Shown here: in pieces, positions 6,947 to 13,394 of the stretch | Position numbering within the stretch: the stretch's first letter is position 1 | Layout of the letters: every line of letters begins with the position of its first letter | Assembly (NCBI GenBank): GCA_021443605.1 | Contig: JABUTQ010000384.1 | Coordinates: 1-13,394 of the forward strand | Source of the DNA: Bacteroidales bacterium | Lineage (GTDB): Bacteria; Bacteroidota; Bacteroidia; Bacteroidales; UBA932 | DNA: 13,394 nucleotides | Direction of reading: 5' to 3' | The notes under the pieces: model-generated | What the model was told of the DNA's origin: nothing | Database searches by the model: none | The model's input: the letters and a program-made list of their open reading frames with translations, nothing else | Position numbers and translations under genes: made by a program

Positions 6947-7882
6947 CTATTTTTCTTCTTCGATATCTTTCATATAAGTTGAGTTGACAAATCTCACGGC
7001 TACGGGGATTGTCTCTTCGTTTTCCTCGTTTGATGCGGAGTATTTAGCAAACTTCACAAGATCCGCACGGGAGAACAGTTCAGAAGTTTCGGCAAAAAGT
7101 TTCTCGTCGATGCCTTGCTGAGAAAGCTCTTCGAGCATCTCGCCGGAAGGGCGCTCCAAAGTTACAATACCATATCTGTCAGCAATATAGAGCCTTAACG
7201 CATCTGTAACGCCGGTATAGAACTGCTTCTGTTTTCCATTTTGCCAGAGCTTCTGTCCGCGAATTTTGTCCAGCGACCTGAGGGCCACGATATGGGGAGG
7301 ATCCTGCACAATCTTCTTTCCGAAGAATGTCTTGTTTTCCTTTCTGTTCTTGATGATTCTCACTACAAGATATACGAGTGCTGCAAGGAGAACAAGTGCT
7401 GCAAGCCAAGGGAAAATCTCCTTGAACGTGACGGGATATTTTATCTGCCCTTTCAAATCTTTCAGCTCGTAAGTAGCTGTATCTATGGGGATTGTAGTAA
7501 CTTCCAAAGTGGGGCCATCGAGAAAGAGAGTATCTATCTTGCCGTCAACCCTTTCCAGCATCACGATTACCGGTGGGAGGAAATAGCTTCCGCTGTCAAA
7601 CGAAGTGAGTTTCATCCTTCCTTCAATCTTCATCTTGCCGCGGGAATTGGACACAGTGTCGACCTTCATCTTTTCGATGGTCTCAACCCCTTGTGCCACT
7701 GGGTCATCCGGAAGTTCGATATGATAACTCTCCCCCTTTTCTATCTCGACCGGAATTATCCAGTCTATCTGATCTCCAATCAGAATGGAATCGCGGCTCA
7801 ATCTGGATGCCGGCTGATTCTGAGAGTGTGCCAAAAACGACACACTTAACAGGGACAAGAGTGCTATAATCCTGATTTTCAT
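6947..7882 (-). CDS. Bat-operon membrane protein with BatD-like cytoplasmic tail (function unknown)
   Basis: The protein has 311 residues from the ATG at 7882; a GTG one codon upstream (7885) is also possible. Residues 1-20 are a signal peptide, ~25-135 are predicted beta-rich and periplasmic (ILIGDQIDWIIPVEI, FDSGSYFLPPVIVML), ~156-176 form one membrane helix (FPWLAALVLLAALVYLVV) followed by a basic stretch, and ~190-311 are cytoplasmic and helical. This is the plan of BatD in miniature. The tail (FYTGVTDALRLYIADRYGI ... SGEMLEELSQQGI) resembles the BatD tail (FYEEVHKALLGYASDKLMM ... NIAEGLVSAGV). It recalls the DUF4381-type proteins placed in MoxR/VWA operons of other phyla, but I cannot confirm that family. 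The start overlaps the DUF58 stop by one base (TGATG), showing translational coupling. It probably links cytoplasmic MoxR/DUF58 with the membrane VWA proteins; this is inferred. Confidence 0.82.
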   Translation of the reverse strand: MKIRIIALLSLLSVSFLAHSQNQPASRLSRDSILIGDQIDWIIPVEIEKGESYHIELPDDPVAQGVETIEKMKVDTVSNSRGKMKIEGRMKLTSFDSGSYFLPPVIVMLERVDGKIDTLFLDGPTLEVTTIPIDTATYELKDLKGQIKYPVTFKEIFPWLAALVLLAALVYLVVRIIKNRKENKTFFGKKIVQDPPHIVALRSLDKIRGQKLWQNGKQKQFYTGVTDALRLYIADRYGIVTLERPSGEMLEELSQQGIDEKLFAETSELFSRADLVKFAKYSASNEENEETIPVAVRFVNSTYMKDIEEEK

Positions 7883-8763
7883 CACGCTCTGTTCTTGAAA
7901 AATCCTATTAATCCTTTAACGTAATCTTGGTCGGTGGCGATGCTCACCTGGTCTATGCGGTATTTGCGCAGCGTGGAAACCATATTGTCGTATGCCTTGC
8001 GGCTCCACTGAGAGTATGCCTTGCGCATAGCCGATGAGGATGTATCCACCCAGCTCCGTGCTCCCGTCTCGGCGTCACATATCTGGACAAGGCCGACATC
8101 GGGAATCTCCCGCTCTCTCGGGTCATAGATATTTATCACGCTGACATCGTGGCGATTGGCAGCAATCTTGAGCGATTCTTCATATCGTGGTGCACAGTTT
8201 TCATCCACATCCATCATATCGGAGAGGACAAAAGCGGTACACTTCTTCTTGATTGCATTTGTGAGGAATCTGAGCGCCTCTCCTATATCAGTGCCGTTGC
8301 TCTCGGGCTTGAACTCGACAATGTCGCGGATGATTCGCAGAAGGTGGCTTCTCCCCTTCTTGGGAGGGATGAACTTCTCAACCTTGTCGCTAAAAAAGAG
8401 AGCCCCTACCTTGTCGTTGTTTATCGATGCCGAAAATGAGAGGACGGCGGCAATCTCGGCCACAAGATCCTTCTTCAACTTTGAGGAAGTTCCGAAAAAC
8501 CTCGATCCGCTCACGTCTATCAGAAGCATCACGGTAAGTTCGCGCTCCTCTTCAAACACTTTGATGTAGGGCGAACGCATTCGTGCAGTGACGTTCCAAT
8601 CCATATTGCGGACATCGTCACCATATTGATATTCACGCACTTCGCTGAATGCCATACCGCGCCCCTTGAAGGCACTGTGGTACTCACCTGCAAAAATCTG
8701 ATGACTGAGAGCCCTGGTCTTTATCTCAATCTTACGGACATTTTTCAACAAATCGTTTTCCAT
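7882..8763 (-). CDS. DUF58 family VWA-fold protein, cytoplasmic partner of MoxR
   Basis: The protein has 293 residues, with no signal peptide or membrane helix, so it is cytoplasmic. The DUF58 signature is clear at ~34-56: KGRGMAFSEVREYQYGDD followed by VRNMDW. A VWA-like fold follows, with a MIDAS-type DVSGS (D83, S85, S87), T158 in NGTDIGEAL and D182 in LSDMMD. The C-terminus (~268-293) holds YRIDQVSIATDQDYV, the usual final motif of the Bacteroidota members. The gene sits between moxR (23-bp gap) and the unnamed membrane protein (1-bp overlap). MoxR-type ATPases and DUF58/VWA proteins are found together as chaperone or metal-insertion pairs in many bacteria. That this pair does the same for the Bat proteins or their clients is inference. 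Confidence 0.93.
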   Translation of the reverse strand: MENDLLKNVRKIEIKTRALSHQIFAGEYHSAFKGRGMAFSEVREYQYGDDVRNMDWNVTARMRSPYIKVFEEERELTVMLLIDVSGSRFFGTSSKLKKDLVAEIAAVLSFSASINNDKVGALFFSDKVEKFIPPKKGRSHLLRIIRDIVEFKPESNGTDIGEALRFLTNAIKKKCTAFVLSDMMDVDENCAPRYEESLKIAANRHDVSVINIYDPREREIPDVGLVQICDAETGARSWVDTSSSAMRKAYSQWSRKAYDNMVSTLRKYRIDQVSIATDQDYVKGLIGFFKNRA

Positions 8764-8786
8764 CTTGACGACAGCTAAATAATCTA

Positions 8787-9779
8787 CTAAGGAACTTCTA
8801 CCTTGTTGAGTATTTCTGCGATTATCTGTTCGCTGGTAATATTCTCTGCCTCAGCCTCGTATGTAAGACCGATACGGTGACGGAGCACCTGGTTGCACAC
8901 TGCGCGGACATCTTCCGGAATCACGTATCCACGGCGGCGGATAAAGGCGTATGCCTTGGCAGCCATTGACAATGAGATACTTGCACGGGGCGAACCGCCA
9001 TAAGAAATCATATTTTTAAGAGAGCCGAGACCATACTCTTCGGGGAATCGGGTTGCAAAAACGATATCCACAATATATTTCTCAATCTTCTCATCCATAT
9101 AGACATCCCTTACAACCTCTCTTGCACGGACGATATCTTCAGGCTTGAGCGAAGGGGTGGCTTTGGGAAACTCTCCGCTGTTGTTCATCCTCACAATCAG
9201 TTTCTCTTCCTCTTTCTTTGGATATGAAACCACAACCTTGAGCATGAATCGATCGACCTGCGCCTCAGGGAGCGGATAGGTACCTTCTTGTTCAATAGGG
9301 TTTTGGGTGGCCATTACGAGGAATGGTGAAGGGAGCTTGAAACTTTCGTCACCGATTGTCACCTGCCTTTCCTGCATAGCTTCGAGGAGTGCCGACTGCA
9401 CTTTTGCCGGAGAACGGTTTATCTCATCCGCAAGGACAAAGTTTGCAAAGATGGGACCTTTCTTTATCTGAAACTGTTCGCTTTTCTGGCTGTAAATCAA
9501 TGTACCGATGACATCGGCAGGGAGCAAGTCCGGGGTAAATTGGATACGACTGAACTTTGCATCCACGATAGAAGCCAAAGTATTGATTGCCAATGTTTTC
9601 GCCAAACCGGGCACACCTTCGAGCAGGACGTGTCCGTTTGCAAGCAATGCAATAAGGAGATTATCCACAAGCTGTTTCTGTCCGACAATCACCTTTCCCA
9701 TCTCCATCTGGATGATATCGACAAAGGCACTCTCGCGATTTATGCGGTCGTTCAGTTCTTTGATATTTACACTTTCCAT
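8787..9779 (-). CDS. moxR: MoxR-type AAA+ ATPase, first gene of the Bat operon
   Basis: The protein has 330 residues from the ATG at 9779. Motifs in order: Walker A GVPGLAKT (55-62), Walker B FVLADEINR (114-122), sensor 1 ATQNP (157-161), PEAQVDRF with the candidate arginine finger R177, and sensor 2 GGSPRA (261-266). The C-terminal lid (~270-330) includes RRRGYVIPEDVRAV and VLRHRIGLTYEAE. Length and motif spacing match the MoxR family. The frame stays open further upstream to an ATG at 9881, but that 34-codon extension has no family match, runs through the promoter region and overlaps the start of truA, so 9779 is chosen. It is a cytoplasmic ATPase that probably remodels or activates a partner through the VWA proteins encoded after it. 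It likely opens the operon, with a -7 box at 9815-9822. Confidence 0.95.
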   Translation of the reverse strand: MESVNIKELNDRINRESAFVDIIQMEMGKVIVGQKQLVDNLLIALLANGHVLLEGVPGLAKTLAINTLASIVDAKFSRIQFTPDLLPADVIGTLIYSQKSEQFQIKKGPIFANFVLADEINRSPAKVQSALLEAMQERQVTIGDESFKLPSPFLVMATQNPIEQEGTYPLPEAQVDRFMLKVVVSYPKKEEEKLIVRMNNSGEFPKATPSLKPEDIVRAREVVRDVYMDEKIEKYIVDIVFATRFPEEYGLGSLKNMISYGGSPRASISLSMAAKAYAFIRRRGYVIPEDVRAVCNQVLRHRIGLTYEAEAENITSEQIIAEILNKVEVP

Positions 9780-9793
9780 ATTTAAAAGTTTTG

Positions 9794-9801
9794 TATTTTT
9801 G
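9794..9801 (+). promoter_or_regulatory. Candidate -7 box for truA-exbB-exbD-tonB
   Basis: TATTTTTG fits the Bacteroides -7 consensus TAnnTTTG exactly and lies 60 bp before the truA ATG. Transcription would start near 9808, giving a leader of about 54 nt. No well-spaced -33 TTTG is seen (nearest at 9759-9762, too far), so the call rests on one element in AT-rich DNA. Confidence 0.4.
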
Positions 9802-9814
9802 TCATTCCAAACTG

Positions 9815-9822
9815 CAAATTTA
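9815..9822 (-). promoter_or_regulatory. Candidate -7 box for the moxR-bat operon
   Basis: Read on the minus strand this is TAAATTTG, an exact TAnnTTTG match, 35 bp before the moxR ATG. The start point would again be near 9808, with a leader of about 29 nt. The two opposing -7 boxes face each other across about 13 bp, so the promoters would compete. A proper -33 TTTG is not found. Confidence 0.4.
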
Positions 9823-9861
9823 GTAACTCTGAAAAAATAATTTTCATCATTGCCAAAGAAA

Positions 9862-10611
9862 ATGCGATTCTTTATCTGCATATCCTATAAAGGCGCGGCA
9901 TACAGCGGCTGGCAGATTCAAAAAAATGCCCCGAGTATCCAGCAGAAACTCGAAGAAGCGCTGTCGATTGTCTTTTCGCAGAGCGTTTCGGTCACGGGAT
10001 GCGGCCGCACCGATGCAGGGGTGAACGCAATTGACTATATCGCGCACTTTGATTTGTCGTCAGATGTCAAAGAATCCAAGCGGGCAGTTTACAAATTAAA
10101 TGCCATTCTCCCCTGCGACATCTCCGTATCGGCCCTATATCGCGTTAGTGACGATGCCCACGCAAGGTTTGATGCAGTAAGAAGAAGTTACGTTTATAGG
10201 ATACACACCTTCAAAGACCCTTTCTGTACCGAATCCTACTTCTACAAATTCCCGGTGAATGTCGAAACAATGAACGAAGCTGCCAAGAAATTAATTGGTA
10301 CTCAAGACTTTTCGTGCTTTGAAAAAGTGGGAAGCGACAATAAGACCTCCGTATGCACCGTGTATGAAGCAAGGTGGAGAGAAGTGGACGACACCCATTT
10401 CGAATTTGAAATCACGGCAAACCGATTCCTCAGGAATATGGTCCGGGCAATTGTCGGCACGCTTTTGGAAGTGGGACGGGGGCACAAAACTCAGGAGGAC
10501 ATCGATGAAATACTAAAGAGCGGAGACAGATGCAAAGCCGGCGGTTCCGTCCCAGGCAATGCACTGTTTCTCAATAAGATAGAATATCCATACGAATTAA
10601 TGAAAATCTGA
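9862..10611 (+). CDS. truA: tRNA pseudouridine(38-40) synthase TruA
   Basis: The protein has 249 residues from the ATG at 9862, where MRFFICISYKG is the normal TruA N-terminus; a TTG four codons upstream is not needed. The enzyme converts uridines 38-40 in the anticodon arm of tRNAs to pseudouridine, in the cytoplasm. The catalytic aspartate is D51 in GCGRTDAGV. Other family blocks are present: YSGWQIQ (14-20), HARFDAVRRSYVYRI, FLRNMVRAIVGTLLEVGRG and a final AGGSVPGNALFLNKIEYP. Two deviations stand out. The residue after GRTDAGV is N instead of the usual H, and the last motif reads PGNAL where PAxGL is usual. The core is otherwise intact, so activity is likely. It is divergent from moxR and ends 8 bp before exbB, suggesting co-transcription with the TonB genes. 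Confidence 0.95.
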   Translation: MRFFICISYKGAAYSGWQIQKNAPSIQQKLEEALSIVFSQSVSVTGCGRTDAGVNAIDYIAHFDLSSDVKESKRAVYKLNAILPCDISVSALYRVSDDAHARFDAVRRSYVYRIHTFKDPFCTESYFYKFPVNVETMNEAAKKLIGTQDFSCFEKVGSDNKTSVCTVYEARWREVDDTHFEFEITANRFLRNMVRAIVGTLLEVGRGHKTQEDIDEILKSGDRCKAGGSVPGNALFLNKIEYPYELMKI

Positions 10612-10619
10612 TTTATACT

Positions 10620-11327
10620 ATGTTGACAACTTTTCTCCAAACATCCACAGATGCTGTCGCCGCTGCAGTAGAGCCGGTGACAGAAGAACTTTCATTCTCC
10701 CTGCTCAGCCTTGCATCAAAAGGCGGATGGCTGATGATTGTATTGCTGATACTCTCTATCATAGCCATTTACATATTTGCTGAAAGATTTTATTCTATCC
10801 GCAAAGCCTCAAGAATAGACAAGAATTTCATACGCGACGTCAATGACTATATCCTTGATGGTAAGAAAAAATCTGCATTGAGCCTATGCAAAAAAAGCAA
10901 CACTCCCGTTGCAAAGATGATTGAGAAGGGAATCGAGCGTATCGGCAAACCCCTCGCAGATGTTCAGGCTGCAGTGGAAAACGTTGGCAACATCGAAGTT
11001 GCAAAACTCGAAAAGGGGCTCCCCTTCCTTGCCACAATTGCAGGAGGTGCACCTATGATTGGATTCTTGGGCACGGTAATGGGTATGATTCAGGCCTTTT
11101 TCAATATGTCGCAGGCCGGAAACAATATCGACATCACACTCCTTTCCGGCGGTATCTACACAGCAATGGTAACGACTGTAGGAGGTCTGATTGTAGGTAT
11201 TCTTGCATACTTCGGATACAATTACCTCTCAAGCCAGGTATCGAACGTGATTTTCAAGATGGAGAGCGCAACGATTGAGTTCGTGGATGCACTCGGCTCG
11301 ATAGAAGTCAAGAAAAACGAAGAATAA
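10620..11327 (+). CDS. exbB: MotA/TolQ/ExbB proton channel family protein
   Basis: The protein has 235 residues. A short N-terminal segment is followed by three membrane helices at ~36-54, ~136-158 and ~178-199, with a large cytoplasmic loop between the first two and a cytoplasmic tail ending in KKNEE. The family core is visible in IAGGAPMIGFLGTVMGMIQAF (T152) and in IYTAMVTTVGGLIVGI (T185/T186), where polar threonines line the proton path in E. coli ExbB. With ExbD it forms the inner-membrane motor that uses the proton gradient to energise TonB. ExbB rather than TolQ is preferred because a tonB gene follows exbD and no tol-pal genes are present. The start is 8 bp after truA, with no Shine-Dalgarno. 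Confidence 0.92.
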   Translation: MLTTFLQTSTDAVAAAVEPVTEELSFSLLSLASKGGWLMIVLLILSIIAIYIFAERFYSIRKASRIDKNFIRDVNDYILDGKKKSALSLCKKSNTPVAKMIEKGIERIGKPLADVQAAVENVGNIEVAKLEKGLPFLATIAGGAPMIGFLGTVMGMIQAFFNMSQAGNNIDITLLSGGIYTAMVTTVGGLIVGILAYFGYNYLSSQVSNVIFKMESATIEFVDALGSIEVKKNEE

Positions 11328-11332
11328 CAGCT

Positions 11333-11746
11333 ATGGCAATAAAGCGCAGAACAAAAGTCGATTCATCGTTCTCGATGTCGTCAATGACAGACATCGTGTT
11401 CCTGTTGTTGATATTTTTCCTTGTGACATCCACCCTTATCAACCCCAATGCCCTCAAACTCCTTCTCCCCAAAAGCACAGGACAAGTGCAGGCAAAGGCC
11501 TCAGTGAGTGTCTCAATCAAGCACTATATCGACAAGGGAACAGTGTCTTACCACATCAATGGCAACAAGAAGGCCATCCCATTCAGCAAGGTTGAAGAAG
11601 AGTTGAATGCAAAACTTGCCGATATGGACGACCCCACTTTTTCAATCTATGCAGATGAAACTGTCCCTGTGAAAGAGGTGGTAGCACTGATGAATATCGC
11701 AAAGAGAAACAAATATAAAGTGATAATGGCCACTTCGCCGGAATAG
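11333..11746 (+). CDS. exbD: ExbD/TolR family biopolymer transport protein
   Basis: The protein has 137 residues: a basic cytoplasmic N-terminus (MAIKRRTKVD), one membrane helix (~19-37, DIVFLLLIFFLVTSTLI) and a periplasmic domain (~45-137). D20 in SSMTDIVFLLL is the conserved membrane aspartate that carries protons in this family. The C-terminal part (SIYADETVPVKEVVALMNIAKRNKYKVIMAT) matches the usual ExbD periplasmic fold. It starts 5 bp after exbB and ends 12 bp before tonB, so the three genes form one unit. Many Bacteroidota clusters carry two exbD copies; only one is here. Confidence 0.93.
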   Translation: MAIKRRTKVDSSFSMSSMTDIVFLLLIFFLVTSTLINPNALKLLLPKSTGQVQAKASVSVSIKHYIDKGTVSYHINGNKKAIPFSKVEEELNAKLADMDDPTFSIYADETVPVKEVVALMNIAKRNKYKVIMATSPE

Positions 11747-11758
11747 TACCTTAATAAA

Positions 11759-12505
11759 ATGGACTCCCGTTTTTTCGGCATACTTACAACAATAGTCGTG
11801 AATGCGTGCATATTATGTATATGTATGTTTTCGGGGCTGAAGTATATCTATCCCCCGCCGGAGGAGACAGGAGTGCTTATGGAATTTGAGCAGGACGAGG
11901 AGCCGCCTCGCGTGGAGGTAACCGCCGGTATTCAGCCCCGCAGTCAGACACCAAATCCTTCGGAAGAAGTCAATCTGGTGCAGAGAGCTCAGGCACAGGA
12001 AGTTGGCAAAACGCAAAACGAAGCAGTGGAATCAACCGTGGGGGATGACGGAGATGTGGAAATTCCCGAACCGGTAAGGGAAAAACCGATAAATCAGAGG
12101 GCTTTGTTTTCGGCGGCAAACAACAACAAAAAAGACACCCTTGCGCCACAAGTGGCTGACAGAGTGTCAAATGCACTAAAAGCAGGACACGCAGCCGGCA
12201 ATACCGACAATGGTCAGAAAGATGGGCAGCCCAATGCCCAACTTGAAGGGAGGACAGTCAACGGCACGATAGACCTCCCCGCTTATGAAGTCCAGATGGA
12301 CGGCAAGGTGGTGGTCAGAATCACAGTCAACAGAGCCGGAAAAGTAACCTCTGCCGTAGCCGGAGCAAAGGGGACAACGGTCACGAACAAAGAATTGTGG
12401 AATGCTGCCGTAGAATCGGCGCTCAAAGCGCATTTCAACACCAGCGAAACCGCCCCGGAAAGCCAAACCGGCACTATCACCTACTCGTTCACATTCAAGA
12501 GATGA
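11759..12505 (+). CDS. tonB: TonB-like energy transducer protein
   Basis: The protein has 248 residues: a short cytoplasmic start, one membrane anchor (~7-26) and a periplasmic linker (~30-175) rich in E, Q, N and D with few prolines apart from YPPPEE. A C-terminal domain (~176-248) follows, whose VVVRITVNRAGKVTSAV ... LWNAAVESALKAHFN ... GTITYSFTFK pattern is typical of TonB C-termini in Bacteroidota. It would carry energy from ExbB-ExbD to TonB-dependent outer-membrane receptors. The anchor lacks the SxxxH-type motif of E. coli TonB, as is common for distant members. Nothing after it on this strand belongs to the unit. The next gene is convergent, 37 bp away. Confidence 0.88.
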   Translation: MDSRFFGILTTIVVNACILCICMFSGLKYIYPPPEETGVLMEFEQDEEPPRVEVTAGIQPRSQTPNPSEEVNLVQRAQAQEVGKTQNEAVESTVGDDGDVEIPEPVREKPINQRALFSAANNNKKDTLAPQVADRVSNALKAGHAAGNTDNGQKDGQPNAQLEGRTVNGTIDLPAYEVQMDGKVVVRITVNRAGKVTSAVAGAKGTTVTNKELWNAAVESALKAHFNTSETAPESQTGTITYSFTFKR

Positions 12506-12512
12506 ATATCAA

Positions 12513-12539
12513 AAGAGGCAACCTGCTTGGTCGCCCCTT
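12513..12539 (-). terminator. Probable terminator of the alcohol dehydrogenase gene
   Basis: Arms 12513-12523 and 12529-12539 pair over 11 bp around a 5-base loop. In the minus-strand transcript every position pairs, two as G-U wobbles, and the stem is followed by TTTTGAT. In the plus-strand transcript those two positions are A-C mismatches, so the hairpin is strand-biased. It begins 3 bp after the dehydrogenase stop codon. The U-run is short, so efficiency is uncertain. Confidence 0.55.
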
Positions 12540-12542
12540 CTT

Positions 12543-13394
12543 CTATTCCTTATTTGCCATACGATAGATTTGCACCATATCGTCCCGGGTGAGTGCCTTG
12601 AAATATCCCGGATGGAAGGTATCCCCTTTTGAGCATTTGTCAGACATTACGGCAATTTCTTCTTCCGTCACTTTTCTGCCAAGCAGCTCGGGAATATTTG
12701 TAGGCATATTCCATCTGCGATAAGCATCTTCCATCGCCTCAATTCCCTTCAGAGCGGTAGCTTCTACTGTATCTTCTGATTTGCAACCCATTACATTGGT
12801 TGCAAACGCTGCGAAACGGGCATAGTCGAGACTCATGCAATAGCGGGCCCAGCTCGGCCAGATAGCTGCCAGACCTGCACCGTGAGCCACATCAAACAGT
12901 GCACTCAGCTCGTGCTCCATCTTATGGGTGGCGAAGTCTGATATGACGCGGGCGCCGGTGAAATCGTTGTGAGACCAGGAACTTGCCCACATCATTGTGG
13001 CGCGATGGCGGATAGGATCTTTGCATTCACCTTGGCACAACAAAGCATCGGCAGCGTTTTTCACAGTACGCATAAGTGCCTCACCCATAGCGGTATTCAT
13101 ATCCATATCGGTATCCTTGGTAAAATAGCGCTCCATCGTATGCATCATTATATCCACTGCACCGCAAGCTGTCTGATATGCCGGAAGGGTGGTTGTGAGA
13201 GCCGGATTCATTATGGCGAATTTCAATCGTCCGATATTGCTGCTATAGCCGAGCTTCTGTTGAGTCTGCTCGTTTGTTATAACAGAGCAGTCACTCATTT
13301 CGCTCCCCGCAGCGGGGATTGTGAGGATACACCCGACAGGGATGGCCTCTGTGGGAGTTCCTTTGCCAATAAAGATATCCCAAACGTCACCATC
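12543..13394 (-). CDS. Iron-containing alcohol dehydrogenase, BDH/YqhD type, N-terminus beyond the window
   Basis: There are 283 codons plus a stop, open to the right edge; an internal Met at 13298 is not the true start, because the family sequence DGDVWDIFIGKG ... IPAAGSEMSD continues upstream of it. About 100 residues with the nucleotide-binding GGGS motif are missing. The metal site typical of family III dehydrogenases is visible: D and H in GAVDIMMHT (codons 13152-13154 and 13140-13142), and two histidines 14 residues apart in ATHKMEHELSA and VAHGAGL. The DGDVWD, AAGSEMS and MMHTMERYF motifs point to the butanol dehydrogenase/YqhD branch. Such enzymes reduce aldehydes with NAD(P)H in the cytoplasm; the exact substrate cannot be read from sequence. 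The gene is convergent with tonB and probably unrelated to it. Confidence 0.92.
   Translation of the reverse strand, partial: DGDVWDIFIGKGTPTEAIPVGCILTIPAAGSEMSDCSVITNEQTQQKLGYSSNIGRLKFAIMNPALTTTLPAYQTACGAVDIMMHTMERYFTKDTDMDMNTAMGEALMRTVKNAADALLCQGECKDPIRHRATMMWASSWSHNDFTGARVISDFATHKMEHELSALFDVAHGAGLAAIWPSWARYCMSLDYARFAAFATNVMGCKSEDTVEATALKGIEAMEDAYRRWNMPTNIPELLGRKVTEEEIAVMSDKCSKGDTFHPGYFKALTRDDMVQIYRMANKE

Noticed and set aside
7241..7849. 202-codon plus-strand ORF
   Set aside because: Antisense to the unnamed Bat-operon protein, which has a signal peptide, membrane helix and operon coupling. The antisense product shows no domain.
9850..9861. TTG start for truA four codons upstream
   Set aside because: The ATG at 9862 gives the normal TruA N-terminus, so the TTG is unnecessary.
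9780..9881. Longer moxR start at 9881
   Set aside because: The added 34 residues are not MoxR-like, cross both candidate promoters and overlap the truA start.
12543..13298. A complete 251-residue dehydrogenase starting at 13298
   Set aside because: The family-specific sequence continues in frame upstream to the window edge, so this Met is internal.

Overview
The window looks chromosomal and comes from a Bacteroidota (Bacteroidales-type) bacterium. The main reason is an almost complete 'Bat' (Bacteroides aerotolerance) locus in its classic order, next to exbB-exbD-tonB. The gene starts are mostly AT-rich without Shine-Dalgarno sequences, and -7 boxes of the TAnnTTTG type are present. The genus cannot be told from the sequence. 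There are no mobile elements, tRNAs, rRNAs, CRISPR arrays or phage genes, and coding density is very high.

Layout. (1) Positions 1-1475, minus strand: a secreted M28 zinc peptidase whose last codons run off the left edge. (2) Positions 1541-9779, minus strand: one tightly packed operon, transcribed from right to left: moxR (AAA+ ATPase), a cytoplasmic DUF58 von Willebrand factor A (VWA) protein, an unnamed membrane protein whose tail resembles that of BatD, batA, batB (membrane VWA proteins), batC (TPR plus an extreme Asn/Gln/Asp tract), and one long ORF that joins batD and batE in frame. (3) Positions 9780-9861: an 82-bp divergent promoter region. (4) Positions 9862-12505, plus strand: truA, exbB, exbD, tonB, probably co-transcribed. 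(5) Positions 12513-12539: a hairpin that pairs fully only in the minus-strand transcript. (6) Positions 12543-13394, minus strand: the C-terminal three quarters of an iron-type alcohol dehydrogenase, cut by the right edge.

How it works together. The Bat operon is a MoxR/VWA system. A cytoplasmic ATPase and VWA partner (MoxR, DUF58) work with inner-membrane proteins. Positive-inside charges place the VWA domains of BatA and BatB, and the beta, TPR and SH3-like domains of BatC, BatD and BatE, on the periplasmic side. Bat genes have been linked to oxidative-stress and envelope fitness in Bacteroides and other bacteria, but the biochemical job is not settled. The divergent exbB-exbD-tonB genes encode the proton-driven energy transducer for outer-membrane TonB-dependent receptors. 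Their pairing with Bat may be simple neighbourhood.

Most notable points: the in-frame BatD-BatE fusion that keeps a full signal-peptide-like segment with an AxA site at the junction; the ~89-residue N/Q/D/K tract of BatC; and visible similarity between the cytoplasmic tails of BatD and the unnamed protein encoded before batA. I see no wholly new system. The novelty is in the details of a known but poorly understood one.
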